Positions 13,701-28,700 of a stretch of DNA of 64,000 bases are shown one piece after another. The translations under genes and the position numbers were made by a program. Each line of letters opens with the position of its first letter. Position 1 is the first letter of the stretch. The stretch lies in the NCBI GenBank assembly GCA_025618425.1, contig CM046847.1, positions 16,761,766 to 16,825,765 on the forward strand, written 5' to 3'. Under the pieces are notes generated by a model, which was not told where the DNA came from, ran no database searches, and was given only the letters and a program-made list of their open reading frames with translations. Source of the stretch: Heliocidaris tuberculata. Taxonomy: Eukaryota > Echinodermata > Echinoidea > Camarodonta > Echinometridae.

Positions 13701-16700
13701 AAAGCCTACAATTACATGTTAATGGACTTTTAAAAAAACTTTGACCTTTGCCCTAAAAACCCACAAGTCTGATCACTTAATCTCCTCCTAGTCATGCAAA
13801 CTAAAAATTTGAGATATGGTGATGACAAAACTAACAAATGTCTAATTTCACACATATTGACCTTGAAGACCTTTGAACTTTGACCTACTGAACCTAAAAT
13901 TTAATCGCTTTGTCTCACTGGTGATGCACTTTAGTACCAAGTTTGAAGGTCACAGCTGTAACAGTTATAAAACTAAAAAACACATTTCTTCCATACATAT
14001 TGACCTCTATGACATGTGACCTTTGATCTGCATAAACAAAAATCTAATCAGTTTGTTTGCTTCACTATGGTGATACATACTACATGTAGTACCAAGTTTG
14101 AAGTTCATACCTCAAATGGTTTTGGGGATATCGTGTTAACAAGGCTAAATCCTGAAATTTCTGAATTGCCCATAAGTGCCTAGTTGCTTGCCCCTTTAAT
14201 GTATTTCATAATCAGTGTTTTCATGTCAAATGTACATAGAAATTATTGAGTGTCACCCTACAAACCCCCACAACAATAGAACAATAAAACAGAAAGCTGG
14301 AGGCAAATACATGTAGCACTCCTTTCAGTTTCAGAAACCACAGATTTATCAAATTTACATGTAATCTACATTGCACATTTTCATTACTACCTGAGACAGA
14401 GATAAAAGAAAAATTGACTTTATGTGTAGACATGACAACAGAGTGTACCTTTATTCTTCTTAGCTTGGTCTTGTTGTTATGACACCATTGTAAACACTGT
14501 GCTGTTTCCCTTCTGATTAGAGACTCTTCAACTTCTTTGGAAACTAGAAACAGGTCTATATTTGTCAGATCCTGGATTGAGGAAGGAAAAAAACTCATAA
14601 TTACAGACTTACACTGAGAATATGCCCCTACGACCAAGCTACAATAAAATGTAACTTAAAAACGAAATCGAAACAAAACTTGCCTTTCAATGAATCAAAA
14701 TATTTCCTACGACACTTTCATACCTCTCTGCAAAAACAAGTACATCTTTCAGAGAAGGGAAGGAAGGCTAATCATTAAAGCTAAAACTGAATGCAGAACA
14801 ACTCTTTTAAATGGATTGATGGAAAATAGATGACATTAAGTATATATTCTCTTGCGAAAAAGAGTTGTATAATGTTGTGAGCACACAAATCTACTCATAT
14901 ACAGGATAGATTGACCCGTTCTGTGCAATTCTGAACAACTGGCATATAAACTGTAATATGGACTTTCAATATTTCACTAAGTTCTTTCATTAGTAAAGTG
15001 AGCATAGCATATATTGCATGGGGATTAACTTTATAGCAATGGTACCTTTCAGTTTAAGGAAGAACAAACATAGTAATTTTCTTGGTCCATAGTCCATTCT
15101 TGGGTGGGATTATCTGACTAGGGCATGGAAGGAGTCAATATATTTTTTAGTTAGTACCTCAATTTCGGAATGTCTGGCAAGCTTGACAGCCGTCTCGTAG
15201 TAACCTGCCCTCAGGAAGTATTCTACCAGCATCCTGTCTATTCTCTTCTTCTTCCACTGTGAAAGGGTGCTACCTGATGAGGTGTCATGCTCCTTAAGAT
15301 GGGCCAGGCGCTTCTTACAAGCCTGAGCACTCTCCTCCTCCAGTGCAATTGCCTCTGCAGCCTGCATGTCACACAGACAAACATCACAAAGAAGTTTGTT
15401 ATGACAATGTTTGGCTGGGTGGACTAAGGGTGAGCTACTAACCAGCTTACAATATCCTCTACTATTGGCATTTATCATAAAACTGAGCCTAAACATTTTA
15501 TGACCCTTAATGAAGTCTAATGGCATCATATCTATAAAGATTTGAAATGGCGATAAGTTTAAACATAATCTAATTCATGGCCAAAAAATCAAAATTAGAA
15601 TTTGCTTGGATTCAGAGCAGATTTATATGTCATACATGTAATCCAGAGATAGTAGATTTAATCCTTCTCATTCAAGGTTTTATTTGTCTTTGATTTGTAT
15701 TCTATTGAGGTGATCCATGTACTTCCTCCTTAATGTTCATGGTGCATGTATGGGGGGGGGGGGGGGGGGGGGAGGGGGGAGAAGGGTGTGACTTGTACAC
15801 ATGTAAATGTATTGTACCCTTCTCAATATTAATTTGAAGAATAATGCCTCACCTTTCTTTTCAGTACTGTCAGCTTATCCACAACAGAATCCAGAAGGTT
15901 GACTACAGACCCAACAGTAGGTTCCTTCCCATCCAGACATTTCTCTAGATCATTGGTGACCTGTGGTAAACCAATACAATGCATGACTCACAAATAGTAC
16001 AATAAACCCCCAGTTCAGACATGATGTGGTATATACATGTAGCCTATGTAATGCCTAGTTTACAAGTTTGGCCTGCAATTGATCTACAGAGCTCGTATTC
16101 AGCCTGTATCCCCTTTTCCGTGCAGCCTCCATGCAGAGGCAGGAGGCGGCCATGAGACTTTCTTACAGATTCGCGGGCTCCTGCAGCCTCTACTATTTTG
16201 TTTAGCGGGAAGTTATACAAATGTGAAAAAATCTTAAGGCCAAATTTTTCAGATGGGCTTCGTACAATTTCCGTGCGGAGGCTGCGGAGATTGCATGGCA
16301 ACTGCATTGAAATTGCAGGATTTCCATACAATCTCCAAGCAGCCTCTGTAGGAATTTGCGCCTGCCTGACCCCGAGGGCCAATACAAGAAATGGCATGAT
16401 GCTTGTAGATAATGAGAACACAAACGCTGTAGCCAGTAGCCACCTACGATGCCCGACAAATCGCATGGAAAATTGTTGACCAATTTATTGTACAGCATCC
16501 AGGGCAAATGTAAACTAGGCATAAATCGCCTCTGCAAAACTTTGTCTTTCGATGAATGGCAAGAGGCAAAACTGTAGGGATAAAAAACATAGCTGCAATG
16601 ACAAGGACCCCTATGCATACCCTCTAATCTGCAAGCTATAAAGTACAGAAAGAAAAAGCATATTGTGTTTATCAACAAAAAAAAACAACATTTTTTTTGT

Positions 16701-19700
16701 TTTAAGCAGTTTACCACCTCAGTATGTATTTATAACTTAGTATGTATTTATTTTGTACACTGAGATGAGCGTAATGTTTTGCTTTCAGACTAATATCATA
16801 ATAATAATAATACATGTACATTATATTTTTATAGTGCTTAATACAAAAGTTCTTAAGCCCTTTACAAAGTAAATTTAAATATACATAAGTATTGTACTTA
16901 AACTAAAATTATGAAGCATAGCCTTAAAAATAAGTAATTTACATGAAAAATGAAGCATACAAAATAACTTAAGTATTAACAATAATTAAATTGAAAAATT
17001 TACATCATTAATCTAAAAATTACTATACATTATGTCAGCTTCCACCAGAATTCATCTGCCTTCAAATAAACTAGCAAATCAACTACCCACAAAACACTTT
17101 AATCATGTAAGAATTTAAAAAGTACTTCAATAAGATGTGGAAGTACTGTATTAGGCACCATAATACAAATCCAAAAATGATGAATAAAGTGATTGAATAA
17201 TGTACAAAACAAATGATGTAATGTGTATTTCACATAGTTTTGTGCGATACTTACAGCCTAGGAAATCACTCTTTTTTTTAAGGGACTAATTTTTTTTTTA
17301 GCCTTGGGGCTACTTTTTAATTTTAAGGGGCTATCTTTTATATTAAGGGGCTACCATTTTAATGCAAAGTTCAAATTTGTTATCATTTTAGGTTTTTGTG
17401 ATATTACATGTACATTTGCTACTACATTGGTACTATCGTACTTATGCACAGGTTTACTTTATATGTCATACCCGCCAATTTAATTGGAAAATTGAGATTT
17501 TTTTAAATTTGAAGAAAATAAATCAATAGGTCAATTTCACCCAACTTTGCTTTTGTTTGGCGTATTTACCACAGAGATTTTATTTTTATGCGAAAAGGTA
17601 GGCTTGGTGGATTATTTCTCACATGTAGTATTCCTAAATCCACACACTGTGAATATGCAGACACTGGCGAGTTTCCCGCTGCACCACGGCAGCTACTGGA
17701 CAATTTTGTTTTTTAATTAGTGTTTCACTGATACCAATCATACCATCACACTCGTAATAGCTTGGTAGCTTGCGATAAGCGTGTACGTGTAGGGGCGTGT
17801 ATTTCCAACGCTGAATACTTAAGCAATACATGTAAGGATCATCAGTGTTCTGGCCAAGTCTCAAATAGATAGTAAACTTACATTCACCTATCTCTTCTCT
17901 ACAGATCTGAACAAATTATCAAAAGATTTAGATTAACCCCAACTTTTTATACAACAGGGCATTGGTTTTGCAATCTCATTCAAAATTCAGTTACATGAAG
18001 AATTTCCTTTTGATCAACCATATCAACTGGAAATTTATCAAGGGTCTTCCTTTCTAACCTGCATAACATGTGCCACTTCTCTATCGATGACCTTCTGACA
18101 GTTCCTGAAGTTCTTGTTGAGGTTCTCATATGGAACCTGTCAAGGAATAAATGCAGAAAATATCAACTTTAAAGGCATAGAATTAGCATGATTCTAAAAA
18201 AACATGAATATTGCATAAGGAGTAGATGACCTTATAAGACAACTCACTGTGATATTTATCAATATTTCATTATTTGTGTTTCCTTATTTTCCTGCTGTTA
18301 ATGAAACAACTTTTTGAAAGATTGGACTTTTGCTATATCTGACAATTACCAGGTCCCTATTTCCTACTGAGTCATGGATGTGATTAAAGGCTGATATGAC
18401 ATCTACTGCTACAGTGTATATTGTACATGTACAGTACAAGTACAAATACACTCATACTTGAATACTTTTGTCATGTGATGAACAATGAGGCTTTCTACTT
18501 ATCAACAGTATTACCAACTGGTATCAGTGTACATTGAGATTCTCTGGAAGGACAAATCAATTTCCTCAAAGCTTTCTTTTTCTTTTGATCCATAAACCTA
18601 CGACATATCAATTTATGAAATTATTCGACTGCCTCAACAACTGGGTAACACTATTAAGGTTGCAGGATATGGGAAATGACAGGAATTAATTTTTCAAGCT
18701 TATGAATAAATTGCACTCATATTGACATTTTGCATCAAATTGTCAGTCAGACCCAATATCAATTTCACTGACTTAGTACTGTGATATTGTTGTAAAGGAA
18801 TGACATCAAGGATAGAGAGGAAATTTACATATCTGAAGCTGAAAATTTTCAGGAACGATGCAAACCAAGTCACTACATGCACAATATACAATTGGTACCT
18901 GCGAGAATGGTATCAATTGTTAAAATGTCCACTGATGACTTGGCAAGTTGTATACTACTTTGGCTGTATACAAATTAAGTTAAACAAGTTTTTTATTATC
19001 ATGACTTATAAAGCACACAGAGAACCCCTATCATTATGTGCTATTGAAGAACAATTTTTTATCATACAAAATAGAACAAGGAAGTTGAAAGACAGTTCTG
19101 ACTGCCAAGAAAATGGTCTAAACATAGTGTTATATGATACATCATCTATTACATGTACACACTTTCATTAGAGGTACAGAGGATTATACACATATAACTA
19201 GGGTAAACAATATCAGTTAAGAACCTAAGTACAACTACATGTACATAAATAGCTACAAATATGATGTATATGTAGTCTAACGAGGAGTTTATGTGGCTCA
19301 GTGACTGATGTAGGACAATCCTCTATCTTTGTACTTGAAATATTATCATTTATGTCCAGTAACTCCAATTGTCTTGTAAATGGCTTTTCTCTCAGGGTAG
19401 TGCCCCAAATTTCCAATGTGTCCTCCAATAAAGGAAAAAAAGAAAGAAAGAAAAAAAAAAAAAGCTCAGTCATAATGTCCAGAAAAACAATACTAATTAC
19501 TAAAAATGTACAGAGAAGACTTTGCTGTACCCATGGTCAGATCTTCCTTTTGCAAAAATTAAGTTTACGGAGGTCTAGTGTTCATAATAGGTTTAGTTCA
19601 TACATAACCCAAGTATCCAATTCACAGACCTATTCAGGAATTGGAAAAGGGCAATTACACCCCCCCCCCCCCCCCAAAAAAAAAAAGCACATGCAATATG

Positions 19701-22700
19701 CAAAGGATACTAACCAATCATTGCAACATGTCTCATGAATAGATTCTACAATCAACTTATCCTTCACAGAACAGTTTCAAGGAAGTATTCAATTCACTGA
19801 CCTATTCCAGTCTTGGAAAGGGGTAAATACTGGTAGACAAAAAAAAAACGCATGCAATACGCACAGGATAACAACTAACTGTTGTGAGACGTCTTAGTAA
19901 TAAAATGTACATTTAACTTAGGATGAATTCAACAGAGACAAATCTAGTCTACATGTACATGTAGATCTAGATGAGGCTTTATAAATGCCATAATAATTCA
20001 CATGCAAAAAAGGGGGGGGGGGGGGGAAAGGTCTGTTTTCAGCATTTCTGACTGGTTTGTTTATGTGCAGCTCTGCAGGGATGGATGTACATTGTAGGGC
20101 GATCAATAAGAGTGTTTATTAAGTAATCTGCTTCACATCGTCTCAATACCTTGTTAAAAAATACTGTATCTTTTCCACTTATCATATTTTAACATATTTC
20201 ATGTATTAAAAACATCCACACGAAGGAAGTTTTAGTGAAACGAAGTGGCAAAAAAGGACAAGTCCGGAATGCAAACGGTGGAATTGTTGATGAATTAAAA
20301 GTAGAGTAATAACAATTTTGGTAATATTCAGCAGTGGCGCAATGAGCCAAAAAATTTGAGCGGGCTGAACCAGCAAGAATTGAAGAATTTTCTAAAGCAG
20401 CAGGAACGAAATACATACTATACCAGTACTTGTATATAAATCCTTTGAATGGGGGGGGGGGGGGGGGGGGATAAAGGAAGGGGGTAAGGTACACCCCCAT
20501 CCCTTGAATAAGAAGTCTTTGCACTTTGCTGTACCAAGTTGATTTTGCACTTATCTTGCTAAATTGAATATTCTATTGCGATGACAACTGTAATCACAAA
20601 AATACATTTTTTCTAGCCAGGGGTCTTTCTTCTTTCTTTCTTTCTTCATTTTCCCCTTCCATTTCTTTCTTTCCTTCTCCTTTCTTTTTTTTTTAATTGT
20701 GGAACTTTTGGGGGGGGGCTGCAGCCCACAAGCCCCCCCCCCCAGTACGCCAGTGGTATTCAGCATAATCAAAGTACATGAACATGTAGTAGAGGTATTT
20801 TCACACACTATGTGGCTTAATTAAATACAATTCATTCAATTGTGCTAATTATCTTGCACGCATAGATGGCAGTCTATACGCGTGTGAGATATTAGCACAA
20901 TTAAATGAATTTAATTTAAATGAATGGGTGCCTGGATGTGGATGATTCCATTCGGCTGTTCAGATAGTTGTGCTTCTGTGGTCAGAGTGCGAGTTGAGCA
21001 AGTTGTGTGCTGTTGGGACAGACAAGCCATAATATTTGTCCGACCTAACAGCCCTTAATATATATAAGTGCGATTCCGGTTCCGACTGCTGGAGTAGGCG
21101 GGTGGGTTCGTCCATACCAGGCGATTCTCGCGAGGACGTTAAATGCGTTCAATTCAGTTGCATTGCAAAAGTCCTCTATTCACTCATAACAATCGGATCA
21201 TGAGAAATGTGAATAGAATACAATTTATGGCGACATCAATGTGGATTTACTTACCGTTCACATCTAGCTTTCGCTGTGTGATTAGCATTACAAAGATGGC
21301 GAGATCGGCATGGAATGAATAGATGAATGGAGTACAAGGTAGTGCAACGCTGAGTGGTTCTGATGCGGCATGCTAAATTTAATTGTACTAATATCCCGCA
21401 CGCGTATACTGCGGTCTATGTGTGCCACGGCGAGAGATGCACTGCCTTGTACTCCATTCATCTACAGCGCACATTCCGTGTGGATCTCACTTCTTTGTAA
21501 TGCTAATCGCACAGCGAAAGCTACATAAACAGCAAGTAAATCCACATCAATATCGCCATAAACAGTATTTTTTTCACATTTCACATCCAATCGTCGAAGT
21601 GGTCGGATAAGCTAAAAGAGGAAGATTTTAGCAAACTCCGAAGGTGGTTTGCAAGGTTCACCATAGATCTACTTGCCCACTGATATTTTTGTTTACTTGT
21701 CTCTCTGTAGGGGAGATTGCCTCCTGTGTATGGCTTGATGTTCAAAGTCATATTTCATAAAACATCAAGCCTGTATGGCTAAGTCTGTCTATGGCTAAGC
21801 AGTTTGTCATAGCCACACGGGCTTGATGTTTTATAAAAATTTGACATTGAACATCAAGCCACACAGGGGAAGCAAACGATACCGACGCGGCATGCTAAAT
21901 TATTTGTGTTAAATCTTGCACTGTCGCAGACAGCAGTATATACGGTATGCATGCAAGATATTTTACACAAATAAATTTAGCATGCCGCGTCGATACCGCT
22001 AAGCATTGCACTGCCTTGTATTCTGTTCATCTACAGCGCACATTCCGTGCCAATCTTGCCGTCTGTGTAATGCTAATTGCACAGCAAAAGCTACACATGA
22101 ACGGCAAGTAAATCCACATCGATATCGCCATAAATAGTATTTTTTTCACATTTCACATCTGATCGTTGAAGTGGTCGGATAAGCTAAAAGAGGAAGATTT
22201 TAGCAAACTCCGAAGGTGGTTTGCAAGGTTCACCATAGATCTACTTGCCCACTGAATTTTTTGTTTACTTGTCTCTCTGTAGGGGAGATTGCCTCCTGTG
22301 TATGGCTTGATGTTCACAGTCATATTTCATAAAACATCAAGCCCGTATGGCTAAGTCTGTCTATGGCTAAGCAGTTTGTCATAGCCACATGGGCTTGATG
22401 TTTTATAAAAATTTGACATTGAACATCAAGCACACAGGGGAAGCAAACGGTACCGACGCGGCATGACAAATCATTTGTTAAATCTTGCACCGTCGCAGAC
22501 TGCAGTATTTACGGTATGCATGCGAGATATTTTACACAAATAAATTTAGCATGCCGCGTCGGTACTGCTCAGCATTGCACTGCCTTGTATTCTGTTCATC
22601 TACAGCGCACATTCCGTGCCGATCTTGCCATCTTTGTAATGCTAATAGTAATTGCACAGCGAAAGCTACACATGAACGGCAAGTAAATCCACATCGTTAT

Positions 22701-25700
22701 TGCCACAAATAGTATTTTTTTCACATTTCACATCCGATCGTTGAAGTGGTCGGATAAGCTAAAAGAGGAAGATTTTAGCAAACTCTGAAGGTGGTTTGCA
22801 AGGTTCACCATAGATCTACTTGCCCACTGATTTTTTTGTTTACTTGTCTCTCTGTAGGGGAGATTGCCCCCTGTTCAAAGTCATATTTCATATTTCATAA
22901 AACATCAAGCACACAGGGGAAGCAAACGGTACCGACGCGGCATGCCAAATCATTTGTTAAATCTTGCACCGTCGCAGACAGCAGTATAGGGATGCATGCG
23001 AGATATTTTACACAAATAAATTTAGCATGCCGCATCGGTACCGCTCAGCATTGCACTGCCTTGTATTCCGTTCATCTACAGCGCACATTCCGTGCCGATC
23101 TTGCCATCTTTGTAATACTAATTGCACAGCGAAAGCTACACGTGAACGGTTAGTAAATCCATATCGATGTCGCTATAAATTGTATGATGGGGAGCCCTAT
23201 GTCTGCACAAGATTTGACCTAAAATTTGACAAGAATTTCTTTAATATTCCACTAATGCTTAATTTCATATTATTCCTGATATTCCAAAGAGTAAGTGTGC
23301 AAAAAATCTCATCAAAATTAGAGCAAGAACGCGACCATTTTAGCTAGAAACGGTGGCCATGTCATTTTGACATTGAAAAACAATGGTGTCCATGTCTGTG
23401 TACTCATTCATTTTACACACAGTTCGGGAGTTTTGACCAGAAAGACAACATTTTTAGGCCTGTGCATAAAATGTCTGAAGTAGATCTAGACCCTAAGACC
23501 TTTTTTCAATATTTTGACTTATTTTTTTGAATGAATATCTATCACTATAATAAAGATGACAAGTTCGTGTTCGTTGCTTGTTTTGTTTCATTAAAAGCGC
23601 GCAGTTACGCGTGTGCGCAGACTTGGGCACTCTAGCCTTTTTTTTTTCATGTTTCTCATGATCTGATCGTTGAAGTGGTCAGATGAGGAAGATTTTAGCA
23701 AACTCCGAAGGGGGTATGCAAGGTTCACCGTACGTGGAAATGGATGAATCTTGCCCACTTATTTTTTTGTTTGTCTCTCCGTACGGGAAATTGCTTCCCC
23801 TGTGTGGCTTGATCTGTTGATGTTCAATGTCAATTTTTTGTTTGTTTTTGTGGCTAGTTTGTCATCAGCAGATCAGTGAAACTGAAACTAGTGAAAGTGA
23901 AAGAGACATTGTAAATATCAATCTAGACCGAAAAATCAAGTCTATTTCGTTTGGGGATATGCTCTGCTGAGACTACGTCTGGCTTCACGGAATCCCCCTC
24001 CTACATAGACCAAAGTCTGCCTCAGCCACTCCTGTGGGGGTCCATCGCTATGTGTTTCAATATGGTGCTACAAATGTTCGGCTCGTTGCGGAGGAGCTAC
24101 ACACTCATGTGCATTACTTTTGCTTTGGCCAAAGTTCGATGAAAATATCACAAATACCACATCACATAAAATCACCAACTCTACTCATACTTACATGAAA
24201 ATAAAAAAAAATTGCAATAGGATTGATGATTTCTACGTTTTCAATATTTCTTTGGCAAAAAAAAATGGGATAGAATGTCACAAACGATCTTTTCTCAGTG
24301 CTGGTCTCTCGAAAATCGGAGTGCTAATCACAATTGCGCATGCGCTGTAGTGCTTCAACATGGGAGAAAAGATCGTTCGCAATCGTTCTCGATGTAATAT
24401 TCTCGCTTTTTTTTCATCAGAAAATATTCAAATCGTAAAATTCACCCTCCTTCACGCAAGTTCACAAATTTTTATTGCAGTATTAGTAAGGTTTGTCAGT
24501 AGAGGCATACGGCCGATAATGGAGACTCTCTCCCATTTGGGAGATTGTCTCTGTTATCAGAGACTTTTGTAATTATTTTTGGTACCCGATGTGGGAGACA
24601 GTCTACCATTTGGGAGATCGATTTTCTTTGTTTACATTTGCGGCAAAGGGATTACCTCGGCACAAAATGAAAATGTGATAAGCAGATTCCTCATGAAAAA
24701 TTACCCTTTTTGACTGTCTACTTCAAAGATTCACCGTCTACTTTTGTTTTCATAACAATTTTTGTTATGACCCACACACAAAACAAATGGGTTTCTGACC
24801 TCAGTCAGGCAAAAATATGGCTGGGATAAACTGCCTTGTTGTTGGTGTTGTTTCTTTTATCCTTTTGTAAACTAAGTCTCTATATGAGAGACAGTCTCCC
24901 AAATGGGAGAGAGTCTCCGATGTCAGCCGTGCGCCTCTACTGTTTGTGAGATTATCTTAAATGGTATTTGTGATATTTTTACCGAAATATGGTGAAACAA
25001 CAAATTTATCAGCTTTGACTGCATTTGAATGCAGAGCTCCGCTGCTGAGCTGGGACCTGCGTACGCGTACGCCCGCTTGTGCGTTCACTTAACTAGTATT
25101 CCATTTGCCTCGATTCACTTGCGATAACCCAATTGACAACATGGCAAAATGGGGTTAATTTCCTGTAAATCTTGGATTAATTCCAAAATCAGGTGGGTGC
25201 ATTATATTAAAGGGACCGAAAAGTCGCCAAGTCGTGGTGTTTTGGAGCTTGGCCCGGCTCGGGTAATATTCAGGAATCTCCGTACATCTTCGGTAAACGA
25301 GCACGAAATTGCAGTGATACGCATTCGACCGAAGAAAGACGAACTGAATAACCCAACTGACAAACTACCCCACCCTCGACGGCAATTTTGTTCGCTGCTC
25401 AAAGATTGTTGTTATGCACGGCCTTGCAATAGGGGCAAGCGAATGAAATTGAACGTACATGGATATCGAGCGGTGGCTCCCTTTAAAGGCATTGATTAAC
25501 TTTGCCCAGGATTGAAAAAAAAAATCACTGTTCCAGCTAATGCTGCAATCATAATTGCAAACCTTTAGCTCAGACAGGAATCGCCTGAGTTTTTTAAGCT
25601 GATCGGTCGTTTATATATCAAGATATTTACCATTGAACATTGATGTCGGGATAGAGTACCACCGAACCCGAAAGAACTCTTACGGTTGGCATACCTTGCT

Positions 25701-28700
25701 CTATCGCAGAATACCGTACGGGCTGGAAACCCGCTCTGAAATCGCCAAGCGCTGGTGCTTGGTTTTTGTGACTGCAGCGCAGCGAAGAAGCCGAGCGACT
25801 TGCGCTAGCGATTGATCGCGATTTTCTCTTTTTTAGGATAGTAAACGGGTTCCATTTTCTCTCATACTTTCATATATCCTTAAACACAATTCACTGGCAT
25901 TTGAGCTGATTTTACAATTTTTCACAAAGTTAATCAATCACTTTAAGTATATAATGATCACTACTTATTACCGCTTATTACCGGATGTACTGGAAATATG
26001 CCAAAGTCTGCAGCTGAGTTTCCAGTTCTATCTGTAATATCCAGTACATGTCTTCTCATACATTCCGTGTATTTTTTTTTCATTGACAACTTTGTATTTC
26101 AAATTACGGGTTGGGGTGAGGCACCTCACCTGTACATCCATAGGGACAGTGATTAAGCTTACTCGATGCCTACTCGACTACAGTGCCTATGGGAGGCTTC
26201 CGTCTGTCTTGGAGCACTCATGCCTATGTGGGACTGTGTCAAACATTCACTGTTGCAGCAGTCAAAAACAGACAACAAAATTTCTCTAAGCAAGAGTTTA
26301 TTTTCTAGAATTTGCTAGATTACCTGATTCAGGGACTCTTCAACTCTTACTGTGCCACAAATTTGGGGATTCAGAGTTGAAAGTGAAATTTTAAATAATT
26401 ATTTTTCTCTCATGTACATGTATGAATGATATAGACTCAGGGAAAAAGGCCCGCTGATACACACAAAAAAGCTATTGAAGCCTATTCACCCGTAAAAGCT
26501 AGTCTGGAGTACAAGGTTATCTTCAGATAAGCTTGTACAGTAGTAGACCGAAAATTCTGTCTCTTGTTCATTAGCCTCTTATTTTGACAGGGTCGGCTAT
26601 TCACTTAGAGACAGAAACGCTCCTATCACTCTGCTGTGCAAACTTACTGATAGCCGACGAACAGACGGCATGTAGAACTTTATAAACATCTCTATATTTC
26701 TATTTTTAAAAATATTTTTATAAATCAAATAGATTAGGCCTAGGCTCTATACTTAAACAAATATGTTCAACTTACCAATTTGACTGTTTTATTCCTTTTA
26801 ATGCTCCTTTTTCAGGTAATTCAGGGTCCAAGGTACTCCCGTTTGAAAATCTTGCAGCCAAATTCAAACTGATTCCACTGTGCAGGAATGAAGTTGACAT
26901 TGCATCCGTTCTAGTCTACGTACAAGGGAAAATTATTATGAAGGAAAAAAATCAATGTTCGTCATAAATGTATCGCATTTTTTCCTTCATAATCATTTCC
27001 CTTGTACGTAGACTAGAACAGATGTGATGTCAACTTCATTCCTGCGCAGTGGAATCAGTTTGAATTTGGCTGCAAGATTTTCAAACGGAGTACCTTGGAC
27101 CCTGAATTACCTGAAAAAGGAGCATTAAAAGGAATAAAACAGTCAAATTGGTAAGTTGAACATATTTGTTTAAGTATAGAGCCTAGGCCTAATCTATTTA
27201 ATTTATAAAAATATTTTTAAAAATAGAAATATAGAGATGTTTACAACTACATGCCGTCTGTTCGTCGGCTATCAGTAAGTTTGCACAGCAGAGTGATAGG
27301 AGCGTTTCTGTCTTTAAGTGAAGAGCCGACCCTACCCAAACAAGAGGCTAACGAATGAGAGACAGAATTTTCGGTCTAGTACAGTAGAGGTGCACGGCCG
27401 ATATCGGAGACTCTCTCCCATTTGGGAGATTGTCTCTGTTATCAGAGACTTTTATAAATATTTTTGGTAGCCGATGTGGAAGACAGTCTCCCATTTGGGA
27501 GATCGATTTTCTTTGTTTACATTTGTGGCAAAAGGATTACCTCGGCGCAAAATGAAAATGTGATAAGCAGATTCCTCATGAAAAATTACCCCTTTTGACC
27601 ATCTACTTCAAAGATTCACCTCTACTTTTGTTTTCATAACATTTTTTTTATGACCCACACACAAAACAAATAGATTTCTGACCTCAGTCAGGCAAAAATT
27701 TGGCTGGGATAAACTGCCTTGTTATTGTTGTTTCTTTTATCCTTTTGTAAGCTAAGTCTCCAATATGAGACACAGTCTCCCAAATGGGAGAGAGTCTCCA
27801 ATATCGGCCGTGCGCCTCTGTTGTATGGGGGGACCTAAAGCTACGCACTTTGTTTCCAGCGGCTAAAAAGTCACTTTTTCAGTGATTTATGCAAATTTCT
27901 TTTATCTTGGTTCTACATACTCTTAAATTAAATTCCTGAGAAAATTACTACGGACAAATATCAATAACATTAATTTTCAAGTCAATGTCGATACCCATGT
28001 CGAATTTGGTCGAAAAAATGAAAGGGTCCTAAAGCTACGCACACGTAATACATGAACATGATGAATGCAAATCTTGATTTTTAAGCTAAATGACGAGAAT
28101 TTCATCCCGATTTGCAAATAGTGATAATATCACCAAAAATAAAGGAAAATTACTCATTCTTTTTGGCGAACGTAAATGATAATCTCGTTGCTCAGTCACA
28201 CCAAAAGTTTGGTGGATTGAACGCGTCGCATTGGTCGCACTGCGCGTATTTGCGGGGTGTGTAGCTTTAGGACCTGCGTAGCTTTAGGACCCCTGGCAGT
28301 AGGGGAGCAGAGACAAAATCGCAGGTACCTGCATATATGCAGGCGATTTTAGAGGTTTTGTGCTCTAAAAACTTGCGAATTCGCAGGTTGCGTTCCGATT
28401 GCAGCCTCTTGCGGCTAGGCGTTTCATCAGAGGTTTCCAAAAATGGCACCATCGGAAGGAGCGCCTAACGTTGCCTTAGATCCGAAATTTATAGAAAATT
28501 CTGGTGTTGTTTCTTTTAAATCACCGATAAGTGAAAAATGCGTAATCGATCGAAAATTACATCATCGTAATGCAAGCGCAGTCATGTGACCACGAACACG
28601 TGACACCCAAAACCTGCGAATTCGCAGGTAGAGCTCATGGGGGAATGTTATTGCCGCCAGCGCTCAGACTTCCCCCCATGAGCTCTACCTACGAATTCAC

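Larger units (their letters stand above)
15961..18058 (-). other. MAEA intron 2
   Basis: Holds a terminal-inverted-repeat element (16051-16522), a retroelement 3' tail with ATA repeats (16799-16880) and a short diverged tandem repeat (17270-17365). Confidence 0.7.

Noticed and set aside
16044..16717. Several overlapping frames of 93-171 codons on both strands
   Set aside because: They lie in a GC-rich inverted-repeat element within MAEA intron 2, overlap each other in all frames and have no family motif.
22485..23347. Related frames ([31 protein letters not shown]) in the tandem array
   Set aside because: Similarity follows from the repeat unit. Lengths vary by indels not in multiples of three and the frames are lost in other units.
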